Shown here one piece after another: positions 16,322 to 24,769 of a DNA stretch of 64,000 bases; position 1 is the first letter of the stretch, and each line of letters begins with the position of its first letter. The notes below the pieces were generated by a model that worked only from the letters and a program-made list of their open reading frames with translations, did no database searches and had not been told where the DNA came from. Source of the DNA: Actinomycetota bacterium (GTDB taxonomy: Bacteria; Actinomycetota; Thermoleophilia; Solirubrobacterales; Solirubrobacteraceae); NCBI GenBank assembly GCA_005883215.1, contig VAYS01000009.1:158958-222957 (forward strand), written 5' to 3'. Both the position numbers and the translations under genes were made by a program.

Positions 16322-16381
16322 CCGGGCCGCGGGACGAATGAGGCTGCGCCCGGACGAATGAGGCTGCGCCCGGACGAATGA
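16318..16381 (+). other. ladder of three overlapping 7-codon mini-ORFs
   Basis: Three 7-codon frames lie between the lipoprotein and hydrolase genes: 16318-16341 (peptide MTGPRDE), 16338-16361 (MRLRPDE) and 16358-16381 (MRLRPDE). Each stop TGA overlaps the next ATG as ATGA, and the last overlaps the hydrolase ATG at 16378. The ATGs are exactly 20 nt apart, so they use three different reading frames. None has a clear ribosome binding site. A ribosome finishing the lipoprotein could reinitiate stepwise down to the hydrolase. The pattern is seen directly; function as coupled translation is inference. Confidence 0.6.
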
Positions 16382-16390
16382 GGCTGCGCC
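16333..16390 (+). repeat. 20-bp tandem repeat, about 2.9 copies
   Basis: The unit GACGAATGAGGCTGCGCCCG is present at 16333-16352 and 16353-16372, and 18 of its 20 bases recur at 16373-16390. It contains the start codon and first codons of the hydrolase gene, so the duplication created extra starts in other frames. Confidence 0.9.
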
Positions 16391-17253
16391 TTTACCACCA
16401 CCACGACGGCGCCCGCGTGGCCTACCGCGAGGCCGGCGCCGGGCCGGTGATCGCGCTGCTTCACTCGGCCTACCTCTCCCACAAGGAGTTCGAGCCGGTG
16501 GTCGAGCACCTCGCCGACCGCTTCCGGGTGGTGCTCCCCGACCTGCCGCTGCACGGGGACTCCGAGCACCGGGCCCACCACCCCTACACCCTCGACTGGA
16601 TGGCCGAGGTCATGTCCGGCTTCAGCGCCGAGGCCCTGGGCCCGCGTCCGCTGATCGGCGGCCACGGGATGGGGGCGGAGATCCTCGTGCAGGCGGTGAT
16701 CAGCGGTCGCCTGCGGCCGCCGCGGATCGTGTTGCTGCCCAACCGCATGCATCGCCGTCCCGAGCGGCCCTGGATGCGCTCGGGCCTGCGCGCGGCGGCC
16801 TGGCCGGCGCGACTGCCGGTGATCGATCGCGCCCTCTCCCACCTCGCGCGGGCCGCCTTTCGCCCCGACCTGCTGGCCGGGCGCCTGAGCGCCCGCGGGA
16901 CGTCCACCGCGCGCGACCTGGTGCGCCACGCCTTCGCCGACGTGGGGGGAAACGCCGAGTTGGCGCGCTCGTGGTCGAGGTTCGCCCGCGCCTGGCCGCG
17001 GGGAGCTCAAAGCCATCTCCTCGACGCCTACCCCCGCATCGACGGGGACGTCCTGCTGCTGTGGGCCGACGAGGATGAGTGGCATCCCGTCGACTCGGCC
17101 GAGGAGGCGCTCGACCTGCTCCCCCACGCCGAGCTGCGCGTGCTCTCGGGCGCGGGCTTCCTCCTCGCCCACGACGATCCGGTGGGGCTGGCCCGCGAGC
17201 TCGCCGCCTTCAGCGTCCGCGGCGTGCGTCCGGCGCCGGGGCGGCTGAGCTAG
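16378..17253 (+). CDS. alpha/beta hydrolase-fold protein lacking the nucleophile serine
   Basis: This 291-residue protein has the alpha/beta hydrolase layout: an HSAYLSHKEFEPV oxyanion-region loop, VVLPDLPLHGDS strand and turn, and a late LLLWADEDEWHP segment where the acid usually sits. The nucleophile elbow, normally G-x-S-x-G, reads GHGMG (residues 95-99) with Gly97 in place of serine. No cysteine or aspartate takes its place. The late histidine region (LLAHDDP) is present but shifted. It is therefore probably not a classical hydrolase and may bind ligand or partner. The start lies in the third copy of a 20-bp repeat and is coupled by ATGA to the preceding mini-ORF. fumC follows after 39 nt. 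Confidence 0.75.
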   Translation: MRLRLYHHHDGARVAYREAGAGPVIALLHSAYLSHKEFEPVVEHLADRFRVVLPDLPLHGDSEHRAHHPYTLDWMAEVMSGFSAEALGPRPLIGGHGMGAEILVQAVISGRLRPPRIVLLPNRMHRRPERPWMRSGLRAAAWPARLPVIDRALSHLARAAFRPDLLAGRLSARGTSTARDLVRHAFADVGGNAELARSWSRFARAWPRGAQSHLLDAYPRIDGDVLLLWADEDEWHPVDSAEEALDLLPHAELRVLSGAGFLLAHDDPVGLARELAAFSVRGVRPAPGRLS

Positions 17254-17292
17254 CGTTCAGAACGCGTTCACGCCGACAGGAGGAGCGAGCCG

Positions 17293-18714
17293 GTGGCCCG
17301 GACCAAGGCCCTGTGGGGCAAGGAGACCAGCAAGGCGGTGGAGAACTTTCCCGTCTCGGGCGAGCGCGTGCCGCGGTCGGTGATCCACTGGCTGGCGCGG
17401 ATCAAGGGCGCGGCGGCCGAGGTCAACGCCGAGCTCGGCGAGCTCGACCGCGGCCGGGCGCGGCGCATCAGCAGAGCGGCCGCCGAGATCGCCGCCGGGC
17501 GCCACGACGACCAGTTCCCGATCGATGTCTTTCAGACCGGCTCGGGCACCTCGACCAACACCAACACCAACGAGGTGATCGCCGCGCTGGCCGGTTCGGG
17601 CGTCCACCCCAACGACCACGTAAACCGTGGTCAGTCGTCAAACGACGTCTTTCCCTCCGCGGTGCACCTGGCCGCAATGGAAGGCGCCACCAACGGCCTG
17701 CTGCCCGCGCTCAGGCGCCTCGAGCGCTCGCTGGCGGCCAAGGCACGCCGGTTCGACGCAATCGTCAAGTCGGGGCGCACCCACCTGATGGACGCCGTGC
17801 CGGTCACCCTGGGGCAGGAGTTCGCCGGTTACGCCGCCCAGGTGCGCCTGGGCCGCGCGCGCGTGGACTCGGCCCTGGAGCACGTGGCCCAGATCCCGCT
17901 GGGCGGTACGGCCACCGGCACGGGGCTCAACACCCACCCCAGATTCGCCCAGCGGGTGCGGGGGCGCCTGCGGGCCGAGACCGGGCTGACCCCCCGCCCG
18001 CCCGAGGACCCGTTCGAGGCCAACAGCAACCGCGACGCGCTGGTCGAGCTCTCGGGCGCCCTGAAGGTGGTGGCCGTCTCGCTGAGCAAGATCGCCAACG
18101 ACATCGCCTGGATGGGCTCGGGGCCCCGGGCGGGGCTCGGGGAGCTGTTTTTGCCCGAGCTGCAGAAGGGCTCCTCGATCATGCCGGGCAAGGTCAACCC
18201 GGTCATGTGCGAGGTCGTGCTTCAGGTCGGCGCCCAGGTGATCGGAAACGACGCCGCCATCACCATCGGCGGGCTGCAGGGCAACTTCGAGCTCAACGTG
18301 CGGATCCCGCTGATCGCGCGCAACCTGCTGGAGTCGATCCGCCTGCTCACCGCGGGGGCCACGCTGTTCGCCGAGCGCTGCGTCGACGGCATCGAGGCCA
18401 ACCGCGAAGGGTGTGCCCGCAGCGCCGAGGCGACCCTCGCCCTGGCCACGGCGCTCAACCCTCACATCGGCTATGACCGTGCCGGCGAGGTCGTCCAGAA
18501 TGCGGCCGCCACCGGTCGCACCCTGCGCGAGGTCGCCCGCGAGCTCGGCGTCGAGGAGCAGGTCCTGGAGGAGGCGCTTGACCTGGAGGCGGCCGCCCGG
18601 GGCAACCGGCCCCCGCCGCGGCGGGGCTCCGCCGGCTCCTCGCGCTCCAGCAACTCCAAGCGCCCCAACGGCGCCCGGACCGCGCGAAAGCGGCCCCCGT
18701 CGCGCCGTTCCTAG
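17293..18714 (+). CDS. fumC: class II fumarate hydratase
   Basis: This 473-residue enzyme interconverts fumarate and L-malate in the TCA cycle. It carries the superfamily signature GSSIMPGKVN at residues 293-302 with the catalytic serine. Other active-site blocks present are GSGTSTNTNTNEV, NRGQSSNDVFPSA and SGRTHLMDA (His164). The iron-free class II type is clear from the length and motifs. The C-terminal 40 or so residues are a basic Arg/Ser/Pro tail not part of the fold. Start GTG at 17293 is preceded by AGGAGGAG at 17279-17286. The 39-nt spacer also contains overlapping short palindromes built from GTTC/GAAC. Confidence 0.95.
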   Translation: MARTKALWGKETSKAVENFPVSGERVPRSVIHWLARIKGAAAEVNAELGELDRGRARRISRAAAEIAAGRHDDQFPIDVFQTGSGTSTNTNTNEVIAALAGSGVHPNDHVNRGQSSNDVFPSAVHLAAMEGATNGLLPALRRLERSLAAKARRFDAIVKSGRTHLMDAVPVTLGQEFAGYAAQVRLGRARVDSALEHVAQIPLGGTATGTGLNTHPRFAQRVRGRLRAETGLTPRPPEDPFEANSNRDALVELSGALKVVAVSLSKIANDIAWMGSGPRAGLGELFLPELQKGSSIMPGKVNPVMCEVVLQVGAQVIGNDAAITIGGLQGNFELNVRIPLIARNLLESIRLLTAGATLFAERCVDGIEANREGCARSAEATLALATALNPHIGYDRAGEVVQNAAATGRTLREVARELGVEEQVLEEALDLEAAARGNRPPPRRGSAGSSRSSNSKRPNGARTARKRPPSRRS

Positions 18715-18774
18715 CCCCGTTCGCCGCCGCCCGGGCGCCGTTTTGCCCGCTCGCCTGCGGGTAAGCGGGCGGCT

Positions 18775-19185
18775 ATGAAGATCTTGATCCTGGCCAGCGA
18801 GCCGGTGTCCGCGCCGGACGTGCGCGACGCGGTCGGCGAGGATGTCAGCGACGCCGAGGTGATGGTCGTCTCGCCCGCCTTGACCCATTCGCCCCTGCGC
18901 TTCTGGGCTTCGGACGTCGACGAGGCGATCGAGCACGCGCAGTCCACCCAGCGCCAGACGGTGAAGCGGCTGCGCGAGGAGGGGATTCCGGCCCAAGGCG
19001 ACTCGGGCGAGAGCGCCCCGCTCCAGGCCCTCGAAGACAACCTCGCGCTGTTTGCCGCGGACCGCATCGTCATCTTCAGCCACCCCGAGGGCGAGCGCGA
19101 CTACCGCGAAGACGAGCTCGAGGAGGCCGAGCGCCGGTTCGGCATCCCGGTGACCCATCGCCGGCTCTCGCGCTCGGCGCGCTAG
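18775..19185 (+). CDS. small Rossmann-like (USP-like) protein of unknown function
   Basis: This 136-residue single-domain protein opens with the beta strand MKILILASEP. It contains an EVMVVSPAL strand, an ADRIVIFSHPEGERDY strand and loop, and a long charged helix after position 100. The alternating strand/helix pattern resembles the universal stress protein fold, but no ATP-binding G-2x-G-9x-G motif is visible. Proteins of this type are widespread in actinobacteria without known function. The gene stands alone between fumC (60 nt upstream) and the convergent GH2 gene (12 nt downstream). A related fold is encoded at 57014-57529. Confidence 0.6.
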   Translation: MKILILASEPVSAPDVRDAVGEDVSDAEVMVVSPALTHSPLRFWASDVDEAIEHAQSTQRQTVKRLREEGIPAQGDSGESAPLQALEDNLALFAADRIVIFSHPEGERDYREDELEEAERRFGIPVTHRRLSRSAR

Positions 19186-19197
19186 CGCCGGCGGCGG

Positions 19198-21345
19198 TCA
19201 GCCCGCGGGCAGGCCGGCGAACGCCCGGCGCACGGCGCCCACCGCCGGCTTGGGGCGGCCGTCGTAGTCGTAGAGCCCCTTCTGGTTGAGGCCCTTGAGC
19301 AGGCGGATGCCGGGCACCTGGCGGTGGATCGAGCCGCCGGCGAAGCTGGGGGTCACCGCGAAGTCGCGCAGATTCCAGACCAGCATGCCGCTGAGATCGG
19401 AGAGCTGGCGGTAGGTGCGGATGTGCAGCCGGAGCAGCCGCGCCTGGAAGCCGATGCCGCCCGGCGCGCCGCGCCGGTTGAGGTAGTTGGCCTCGGCGCC
19501 GAACTCCGAGACGATCAGCACCCGGCCGGCGAACACCCGCCGCAGATGCTCGACGCGCGCCCGGATGTCGCGCTGGACGGTGCCGGCGGGCGCGAACGTG
19601 TCCTCATACCAGCCCACGTAGTCGGTCGCCCCGATCGCGTCGACGCCCCGGTAGATGGGTCCGGCGACGCGGGGCGGGCGCTGACCCCACACGTCGAGGG
19701 CCACCAGCCGACCGGGATCGCTGGCGTGCAACTGACGCGCGAGCGTGTTGACGTAGCCGACCTGGCCGCCGCTGTGGCCGTTGTTGGCGATCTCGTTGGC
19801 CAGGTTCCAGGCGATCACCGAGGGGTGCAGGCGCTCCTCGCGCACGGTGGCGCGCGCCCGGTCCTCGGCCAGGCGGGTCAATCTCGGGCCCTGCGAGGAC
19901 CAGTTGCCGGGCGCGTCGACCGGGCCGATGCCCTGCCAGACGAGGATCCCCGCCGCGTCCAGGCGCGCCAGCAGCTGGTCGTCGAGCGGATGCTGGGAGC
20001 GCGTGGCGTTGGCGCCGATCGACTTGAGGCCGTTGACGATCGCGTCCTGGTCGGCGCCGGTGAGCGCGTCGCCGCGCCCGCGCACGTCCTCTTCGATCGA
20101 CGCTCCGTGGAGGGCAAGGGGTCGGCCGTTGAGGAAGATCCGACCGCCCGACCAGGTGAGCTGGCGCAGGCCCACCCGGGCGCGGTATCCGCTCTCGCCC
20201 GCCACCCCCAGCTGGAGGTCATAGAGGTTGGGGTGCGACGGCGACCACAGCGCGGGGTCTGAGATCGAGACCGTGCTGCGCAGCACGGCGGTGCCGCGGG
20301 CGGCGAAGCTGCGGGTGGCGAAGGGCAGCTTGATTCGCTTGTCGCCGTGGGCCAAGGTCCCGGCGAGCAGGATCGGGCGCGCGCGGACGTGGTTTCGCAC
20401 CCCCACCGAGAGGGTCACCAGCGCGCGGTGGCCGTCGGGGCTCAGCCGCGTGCTCAGCGACGGCGAGAGCACCTCGCTGGGGGCGATCGGCCTGATCGTC
20501 ACACCGCGATTGATGCCCCCGAAGTTGAACCACGTGCGGTGAAAGCCATCGCGCGCCATCTGCAGCGGGTCGCGCCAGTCGACCTTGACCACCAGGTTGT
20601 GGGTGCCCGCCGCGGCGGGAAAGCGGAACTCGAACGGCTGGTAGGTGCCGGCGTGCGAGCCCAGCCGGCGGCCGTCCATCCACACCGTGGCCCGGTGGTT
20701 GACCGAGGCGAAGCGCACGGCATAGGTGCCGGCCCCGGCCACGCGGAAGGCGGTCCGGTACCAGGCCACCGAGCCGTCGTAGTTGCGGGCCCCGGCCGTG
20801 CGGGTGATGGGCGCCGGGTTGGCAACGTTGGGCACCCACACCGTGCGGCCCGGGAAGCGGCCAGCCGCCCAGCCGCGCAGGCTCCCGCGGTCGCCGGGAT
20901 CGTGGGACACCGTCCACGGCCCGTTCAGCGCCACCGCCCCGGTCGGGCCCTGGGCCACCGGGGGTCCGCTGCCGGCTCCGCCGCGCGCCGAGCTCGAGAG
21001 GCCCAGGAGCCCGGCGAGCGCCAGCGGCGCGGCGACGAAGGCGAGCACGGCCAAGAGCACCGGGCCGACCCGACCGGCGCCGACGCGGCGAGGCAGACGG
21101 CGCGGGCCACCGCCGGGACGGGCGGGGGCGGGCTCCCATTCGATCGGCCCCCAGTCGTCGGGGCCGCCGTTGCGGCCGTTGCCGTTGGCGCCGGGGCTCG
21201 GTAGCTCCGGCGGGGCGGCGGGCGGGGGCGGCGCCGGCGCGCGCCGGCCCGGGGCGGTGGGCGCGCGGCCGGACGCGGGCACCCCGGTCTGGCGCTCGCG
21301 CTCGGCGCGGCGCTGCTGGAAGTTGGATGTTCTGATCCCGCTCAT
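19198..21345 (-). CDS. membrane-anchored glycoside hydrolase family 2 protein
   Basis: This is a 715-residue protein. Residues 1-90 are a Pro/Gly/Arg-rich cytoplasmic part, and one membrane helix lies at about 92-115. Outside follow a jelly-roll sugar-binding domain (WYRTAFRVAGAGTYAVRF), an immunoglobulin-like domain and a TIM barrel. In the barrel, WNLANE supplies the acid/base glutamate and IVSEFGAE the nucleophile, as in beta-galactosidases, glucuronidases and mannosidases of GH2. Both catalytic residues are intact. The substrate cannot be read from sequence. A type II anchor on a GH2 enzyme is unusual; a role in cell-envelope glycan trimming is possible. Confidence 0.85.
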   Translation of the reverse strand: MSGIRTSNFQQRRAERERQTGVPASGRAPTAPGRRAPAPPPPAAPPELPSPGANGNGRNGGPDDWGPIEWEPAPARPGGGPRRLPRRVGAGRVGPVLLAVLAFVAAPLALAGLLGLSSSARGGAGSGPPVAQGPTGAVALNGPWTVSHDPGDRGSLRGWAAGRFPGRTVWVPNVANPAPITRTAGARNYDGSVAWYRTAFRVAGAGTYAVRFASVNHRATVWMDGRRLGSHAGTYQPFEFRFPAAAGTHNLVVKVDWRDPLQMARDGFHRTWFNFGGINRGVTIRPIAPSEVLSPSLSTRLSPDGHRALVTLSVGVRNHVRARPILLAGTLAHGDKRIKLPFATRSFAARGTAVLRSTVSISDPALWSPSHPNLYDLQLGVAGESGYRARVGLRQLTWSGGRIFLNGRPLALHGASIEEDVRGRGDALTGADQDAIVNGLKSIGANATRSQHPLDDQLLARLDAAGILVWQGIGPVDAPGNWSSQGPRLTRLAEDRARATVREERLHPSVIAWNLANEIANNGHSGGQVGYVNTLARQLHASDPGRLVALDVWGQRPPRVAGPIYRGVDAIGATDYVGWYEDTFAPAGTVQRDIRARVEHLRRVFAGRVLIVSEFGAEANYLNRRGAPGGIGFQARLLRLHIRTYRQLSDLSGMLVWNLRDFAVTPSFAGGSIHRQVPGIRLLKGLNQKGLYDYDGRPKPAVGAVRRAFAGLPAG

Positions 21346-21498
21346 GGCGTCGAGCCGCTGCGCGCTGCCCCGGCCGGGCCTGCCTAGCCCCGGCTGTCCG
21401 CTGCCGGCGCCGGTGCGGCGCGCGAACCCCAGGGGCGACAGGCGCGCAGGCCGCGCGCCCCCCTTACCGGTAGATCCGGAAGATTAACCAGACCGGGA

Positions 21499-23805
21499 TC
21501 AGGCGAGCGTAGCGGGTGCACCCGCCCTTGTGAGCATTCGCTCAAACAGACGCCGGGCGCCGGCCTTGGACAGGGGCTCGTTGAGGTTGCCGCACTTGGG
21601 CGATTGCACGCACGACGGGCAGCCGTCGCGGCACGGACACTCGGCCACCAGCGCGCACGCGTCGGCGGTGAGCTCCTCGAAGCGGGCAAACGCCTGCCGG
21701 GCGATCCCGATCCCGCCGGGGTGGCCGTCGTAGATGAAGATCGTCGGGCCCCCCGTCTGGGGGTGGGCGTTGGTCGACAGCCCACCGATGTCCCAGCGAT
21801 CGCACATCGCCAGCAGGGGCAACACCGCGATCTGGCTGTGCTCGGCGGCGTGCAGGGCCCCGAGCATGGCGCCGATCGGAAGGCTCGAGTCGAGCAGCTC
21901 CTCGTCGAGCTCGTACCAGATCGCCTGGGTGGTGAAGGTGCTCGAGGGCAGGTCGAGCACCTGGAAGTCGATGACCTGGTGGTCGGCCACGCGCTTTCGC
22001 TGATAGCCGAGCACGGTGTCGGTCACCTGGACCTGGCCCAGCGACAGGGAGACCCCCAGCGTCCGGCGCCGGTCGAGCAGGCGCACGATGGCGGTATCGG
22101 TCTCGCGCTTGGGCTGGGTGTAGTAGTCGCCCGCGAAGGGGGCGACCAGGGCCCGCCGGCGATCGGTGTCCAGGGCCGCCACCTCATAGGCGCGGCCGAG
22201 GTGCAGGTACACGGCGCCCGGGTGCACGGTGTGCGGGGCGCGGGCCGACTCGGTGGTCCCCAGCAGCTCGCCCGAGCTGGTGTCGACGATGGCGTAGCTC
22301 TCGGGCGAGGAGGAGCGCAGCGACACGCGCGCCGCCGGGTAGTCCTCGGGCGCCGCCAGGCACAGGCGCCCCCGCCGGGCAACGAGCTCGCCGGCGTCCA
22401 CGAGCTGCTCGGCGTAGGCCTTCCAGCGCGGCCCCAGGACGGCGGCGTCCTCCTCCGCCAGCGGCCCCTCGTGGGCGGCGCACAGCAGGTGGGCGAGGTG
22501 GATCTGCTCGCTCTCATGGTCGAGGATGGCCGCCTCCACCGGCCGGTCGAGGAACTCGTCGGGGTGACGGCAGAAGAACTGGTCCAGGGCGTCTTCGCCG
22601 GCGACGTAGACCGCCAGGCCGCGGCCACGGCGGCCCGCGCGCCCCCACATCTGGCGCAGGCTGGCCACCGTGCCGGGGAAGGTGACCACCAAAGCGGCAT
22701 CAAGGGCCCCGATGTCGATCCCCAGCTCCAGCGCGTCGGTGGTGACGATCGCCCGCAGGTCGCCGGCCACCAGCCGCTGCTCGAGCTCGCGTCGCTGCTG
22801 GGGGGTGTAGCCGGCGCGGTAGGGGGCCACGCGCTGGGCCAGCTCCGGGTCGCTCGCCGCCAGGCGCTCGGAGACCAGGCGGCTGAGCAGCTCCACGCCG
22901 CGCCTGGACTTCTGAAAGCAGATCGTGCGCGCCCCGCCCGCCACCAGCCCGGCGAGCAGCTCGGCGGCTTCGCCGAGGGCCGAGCGGCGCGTGCCCAGGG
23001 CCTCGTCGCTGAGCGGCGGGTTCCACATCGCCACCCGGCGCCGGGCGCGGGGGGAGCCGTCGCGCTCGACCACCTCCACCTCCTCAAAGCCGGTCAGGCG
23101 CTCGGCCAGCTCGGCAGGGTTGGCGATCGTCGCCGACGCCAGCAGGAAGCGGGGCTCGGTGCCGTAGGCGGCGGCCACCCGGCGCAGGCGGCGCAGCACG
23201 TTGGCCACGTGCGAGCCGAACACCCCCCGATAGACGTGGGCCTCGTCGACCACCACCACGCCCAGGTTGGAGAACAGGTCCCCCCACGCGGGGTGGTTGG
23301 GCAGGATGCCGACGTGGAGCATGTCCGGGTTGGTGAGCACCACGTTGGCCTTGCGGCGGATCGACGCGCGCGCCTGGCGCGGCGTGTCGCCGTCGTAGAT
23401 CGCCGGCCGCACCCGGCGCCGGGGGCCGAGCTCGGTCAGCGCCCGCGCCTGATCCTGGGCCAGGGCCTTGGTCGGGTACAGGTACAGGGCCCGGGCGCGG
23501 ATGTCGCGGCACAGCAGGTCCAGGGTGGGCAGGTTGAAGCACAGCGACTTCCCCGACGCGGTCCCGGTGGTGACGATCGTCGGGCCCCGGTCGGCCGCGG
23601 CCAGCGACTGGGCCTGGTGGGTGTAGAGGCCGTCGATGCCCGCGGCGCGCAGTGCCTGCAGCAGCTCGGGCGCCAGGCGCTCCTCGGGCAGCGGCTCGAG
23701 CTCGGCGGCCCGGGCGTGCTCGAGCGTCTCGGCGACGAGCCGGCCGTCGCGGCTCGCCGCCTCGAGCAGGGCCTTCCAGGGCTCGCGTTCAGATGTGACG
23801 GCCAC
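21499..23805 (-). CDS. MrfA-like DEAH-box helicase with C-terminal zinc-binding DUF1998
   Basis: This 768-residue superfamily 2 helicase has Walker A TGTASGKS (80-87), DEAH (187-190), a SAT motif near 225 and motif VI QMWGRAGRRGRG near 390. The C-terminal DUF1998 region carries six cysteines between 717 and 738 (ECPCRDGCPSCVQSPKCG), four of which would bind zinc. This is the architecture of MrfA, a 3'-5' helicase that repairs mitomycin C-type lesions, and of the related Hrq1/SftH proteins. The nuclease partner MrfB is not in the window. Start GTG at 23805. The divergent gpgS gene starts only 23 bp away, so both promoters must overlap. Confidence 0.85.
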   Translation of the reverse strand: MAVTSEREPWKALLEAASRDGRLVAETLEHARAAELEPLPEERLAPELLQALRAAGIDGLYTHQAQSLAAADRGPTIVTTGTASGKSLCFNLPTLDLLCRDIRARALYLYPTKALAQDQARALTELGPRRRVRPAIYDGDTPRQARASIRRKANVVLTNPDMLHVGILPNHPAWGDLFSNLGVVVVDEAHVYRGVFGSHVANVLRRLRRVAAAYGTEPRFLLASATIANPAELAERLTGFEEVEVVERDGSPRARRRVAMWNPPLSDEALGTRRSALGEAAELLAGLVAGGARTICFQKSRRGVELLSRLVSERLAASDPELAQRVAPYRAGYTPQQRRELEQRLVAGDLRAIVTTDALELGIDIGALDAALVVTFPGTVASLRQMWGRAGRRGRGLAVYVAGEDALDQFFCRHPDEFLDRPVEAAILDHESEQIHLAHLLCAAHEGPLAEEDAAVLGPRWKAYAEQLVDAGELVARRGRLCLAAPEDYPAARVSLRSSSPESYAIVDTSSGELLGTTESARAPHTVHPGAVYLHLGRAYEVAALDTDRRRALVAPFAGDYYTQPKRETDTAIVRLLDRRRTLGVSLSLGQVQVTDTVLGYQRKRVADHQVIDFQVLDLPSSTFTTQAIWYELDEELLDSSLPIGAMLGALHAAEHSQIAVLPLLAMCDRWDIGGLSTNAHPQTGGPTIFIYDGHPGGIGIARQAFARFEELTADACALVAECPCRDGCPSCVQSPKCGNLNEPLSKAGARRLFERMLTRAGAPATLA

Positions 23806-23815
23806 GCGGGTCTCG

Positions 23816-23821
23816 TAGGGT
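23816..23821 (+). promoter_or_regulatory. -10-like TAGGGT, 7 nt before the gpgS ATG
   Basis: TAGGGT fits TANNNT and is followed by 7 nt and the ATG at 23829, with no usable ribosome binding site between. It lies in the 23-bp divergent gap shared with the helicase gene. Confidence 0.4.
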
Positions 23822-23828
23822 AAGGCGC

Positions 23829-24758
23829 ATGTCCGCCGACGCCGTCGACCGGGCGCGGCGCTGGATGCGCGAGCGCTCCTTCGACCACGCGGAGTTCACC
23901 GCCCGGCGGTCGGCGGACGGGTCGCGGCCCACCGTCTCGGTCTGCCTGGCGGCGCGCGAATGCGCCGCCACCGTGGGCGAGGTGGTCTCGGCGCTGGTGG
24001 GGTTGCGCGAGGCCGACGTCCTCGACGAGGTAGTGGTGGTGGACGCCGCCTCGGCCGACGGGACCGCCGAGCGCGCCGAGCGAGCGGGCGCGACCGTCCA
24101 CCAGGAGGCCGAGCTGCTGGCCGAGCACGGGCCGGTGCTGGGCAAGGGCGACGCGATGTGGCGCGCGCTGTCGGTGCTCTCGGGCGAGCTGGTGTGCTTC
24201 CTGGACGCCGATACCGAGAACTTCTCCCCCCACTTCGCCTGGGGCCTGCTGGGCCCGCTTATCGCCCACCCCGAGGTGTCGTTCGTCAAGGCCTGCTATC
24301 GGCGCCCGTTTGAGGTGGACGGCGTGGCCCTGGCCGAGGGCGGCGGCCGGGTCAACCACCTGGCGGCGCGTCCCGCGCTGGCCCTGTTCTTTCCCGAGCT
24401 GGGCGGGGTGCGACAGCCGCTGGCCGGCGAAGTGGCCGCCCGCCGGGCGCTGCTCGAGCGGATCCCCTTCGCCACCGGCTACGGCGTGGAGATCGCGATG
24501 CTGCTCGACGTGTGGGGGGAGGTGGGGCTGGCGGGCATGGCCCAGGTCGACCTCGGCGTCCACCACAACCCCCACCAGCCGCTGCCCGCCCTTAGCCGCA
24601 TGGCCTTCGCGGTCCTGTCGGTCATCGCCGAGCGTCTGCGCCGGGAGGGGCGCCTGACCGGGGAGGCCCCGCCCGCCCTGCTCGACGCCGTCTCCGGCGA
24701 GCGCCACGAGGTCCCGGCGCTCGAGCGTCCGCCGCTGGCCCAGGCGCGGACGGGCTGA
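23829..24758 (+). CDS. gpgS: glucosyl-3-phosphoglycerate synthase
   Basis: This 309-residue GT-A enzyme of the GpgS family (GT81) transfers glucose from a nucleotide sugar to 3-phosphoglycerate. Recognisable blocks are TVSVCLAARECAATVGEVV at the nucleotide site, VVVDAASADGTAERA, GKGDAMWRAL, the metal-binding LDADTENF (DAD) and GYGVEIAMLLD near the acceptor site. In mycobacteria GpgS starts methylglucose lipopolysaccharide synthesis; elsewhere it makes glucosylglycerate as a solute. The next gene, 11 nt downstream, is a phosphatase of the matching type, which favours glucosylglycerate. The transcript is probably leaderless. Confidence 0.9.
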   Translation: MSADAVDRARRWMRERSFDHAEFTARRSADGSRPTVSVCLAARECAATVGEVVSALVGLREADVLDEVVVVDAASADGTAERAERAGATVHQEAELLAEHGPVLGKGDAMWRALSVLSGELVCFLDADTENFSPHFAWGLLGPLIAHPEVSFVKACYRRPFEVDGVALAEGGGRVNHLAARPALALFFPELGGVRQPLAGEVAARRALLERIPFATGYGVEIAMLLDVWGEVGLAGMAQVDLGVHHNPHQPLPALSRMAFAVLSVIAERLRREGRLTGEAPPALLDAVSGERHEVPALERPPLAQARTG

Positions 24759-24769
24759 GCTAAGCGGCG

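Noticed and set aside
17254..17272. LexA/SOS box before fumC
   Set aside because: The GAAC and GTTC halves are separated by 2 bp rather than 4, and fumarase is not a known SOS gene.
21604..23823. Plus-strand open frame of about 739 codons
   Set aside because: Antisense to the MrfA-like helicase, which has all its motifs; the plus-strand peptide has none.
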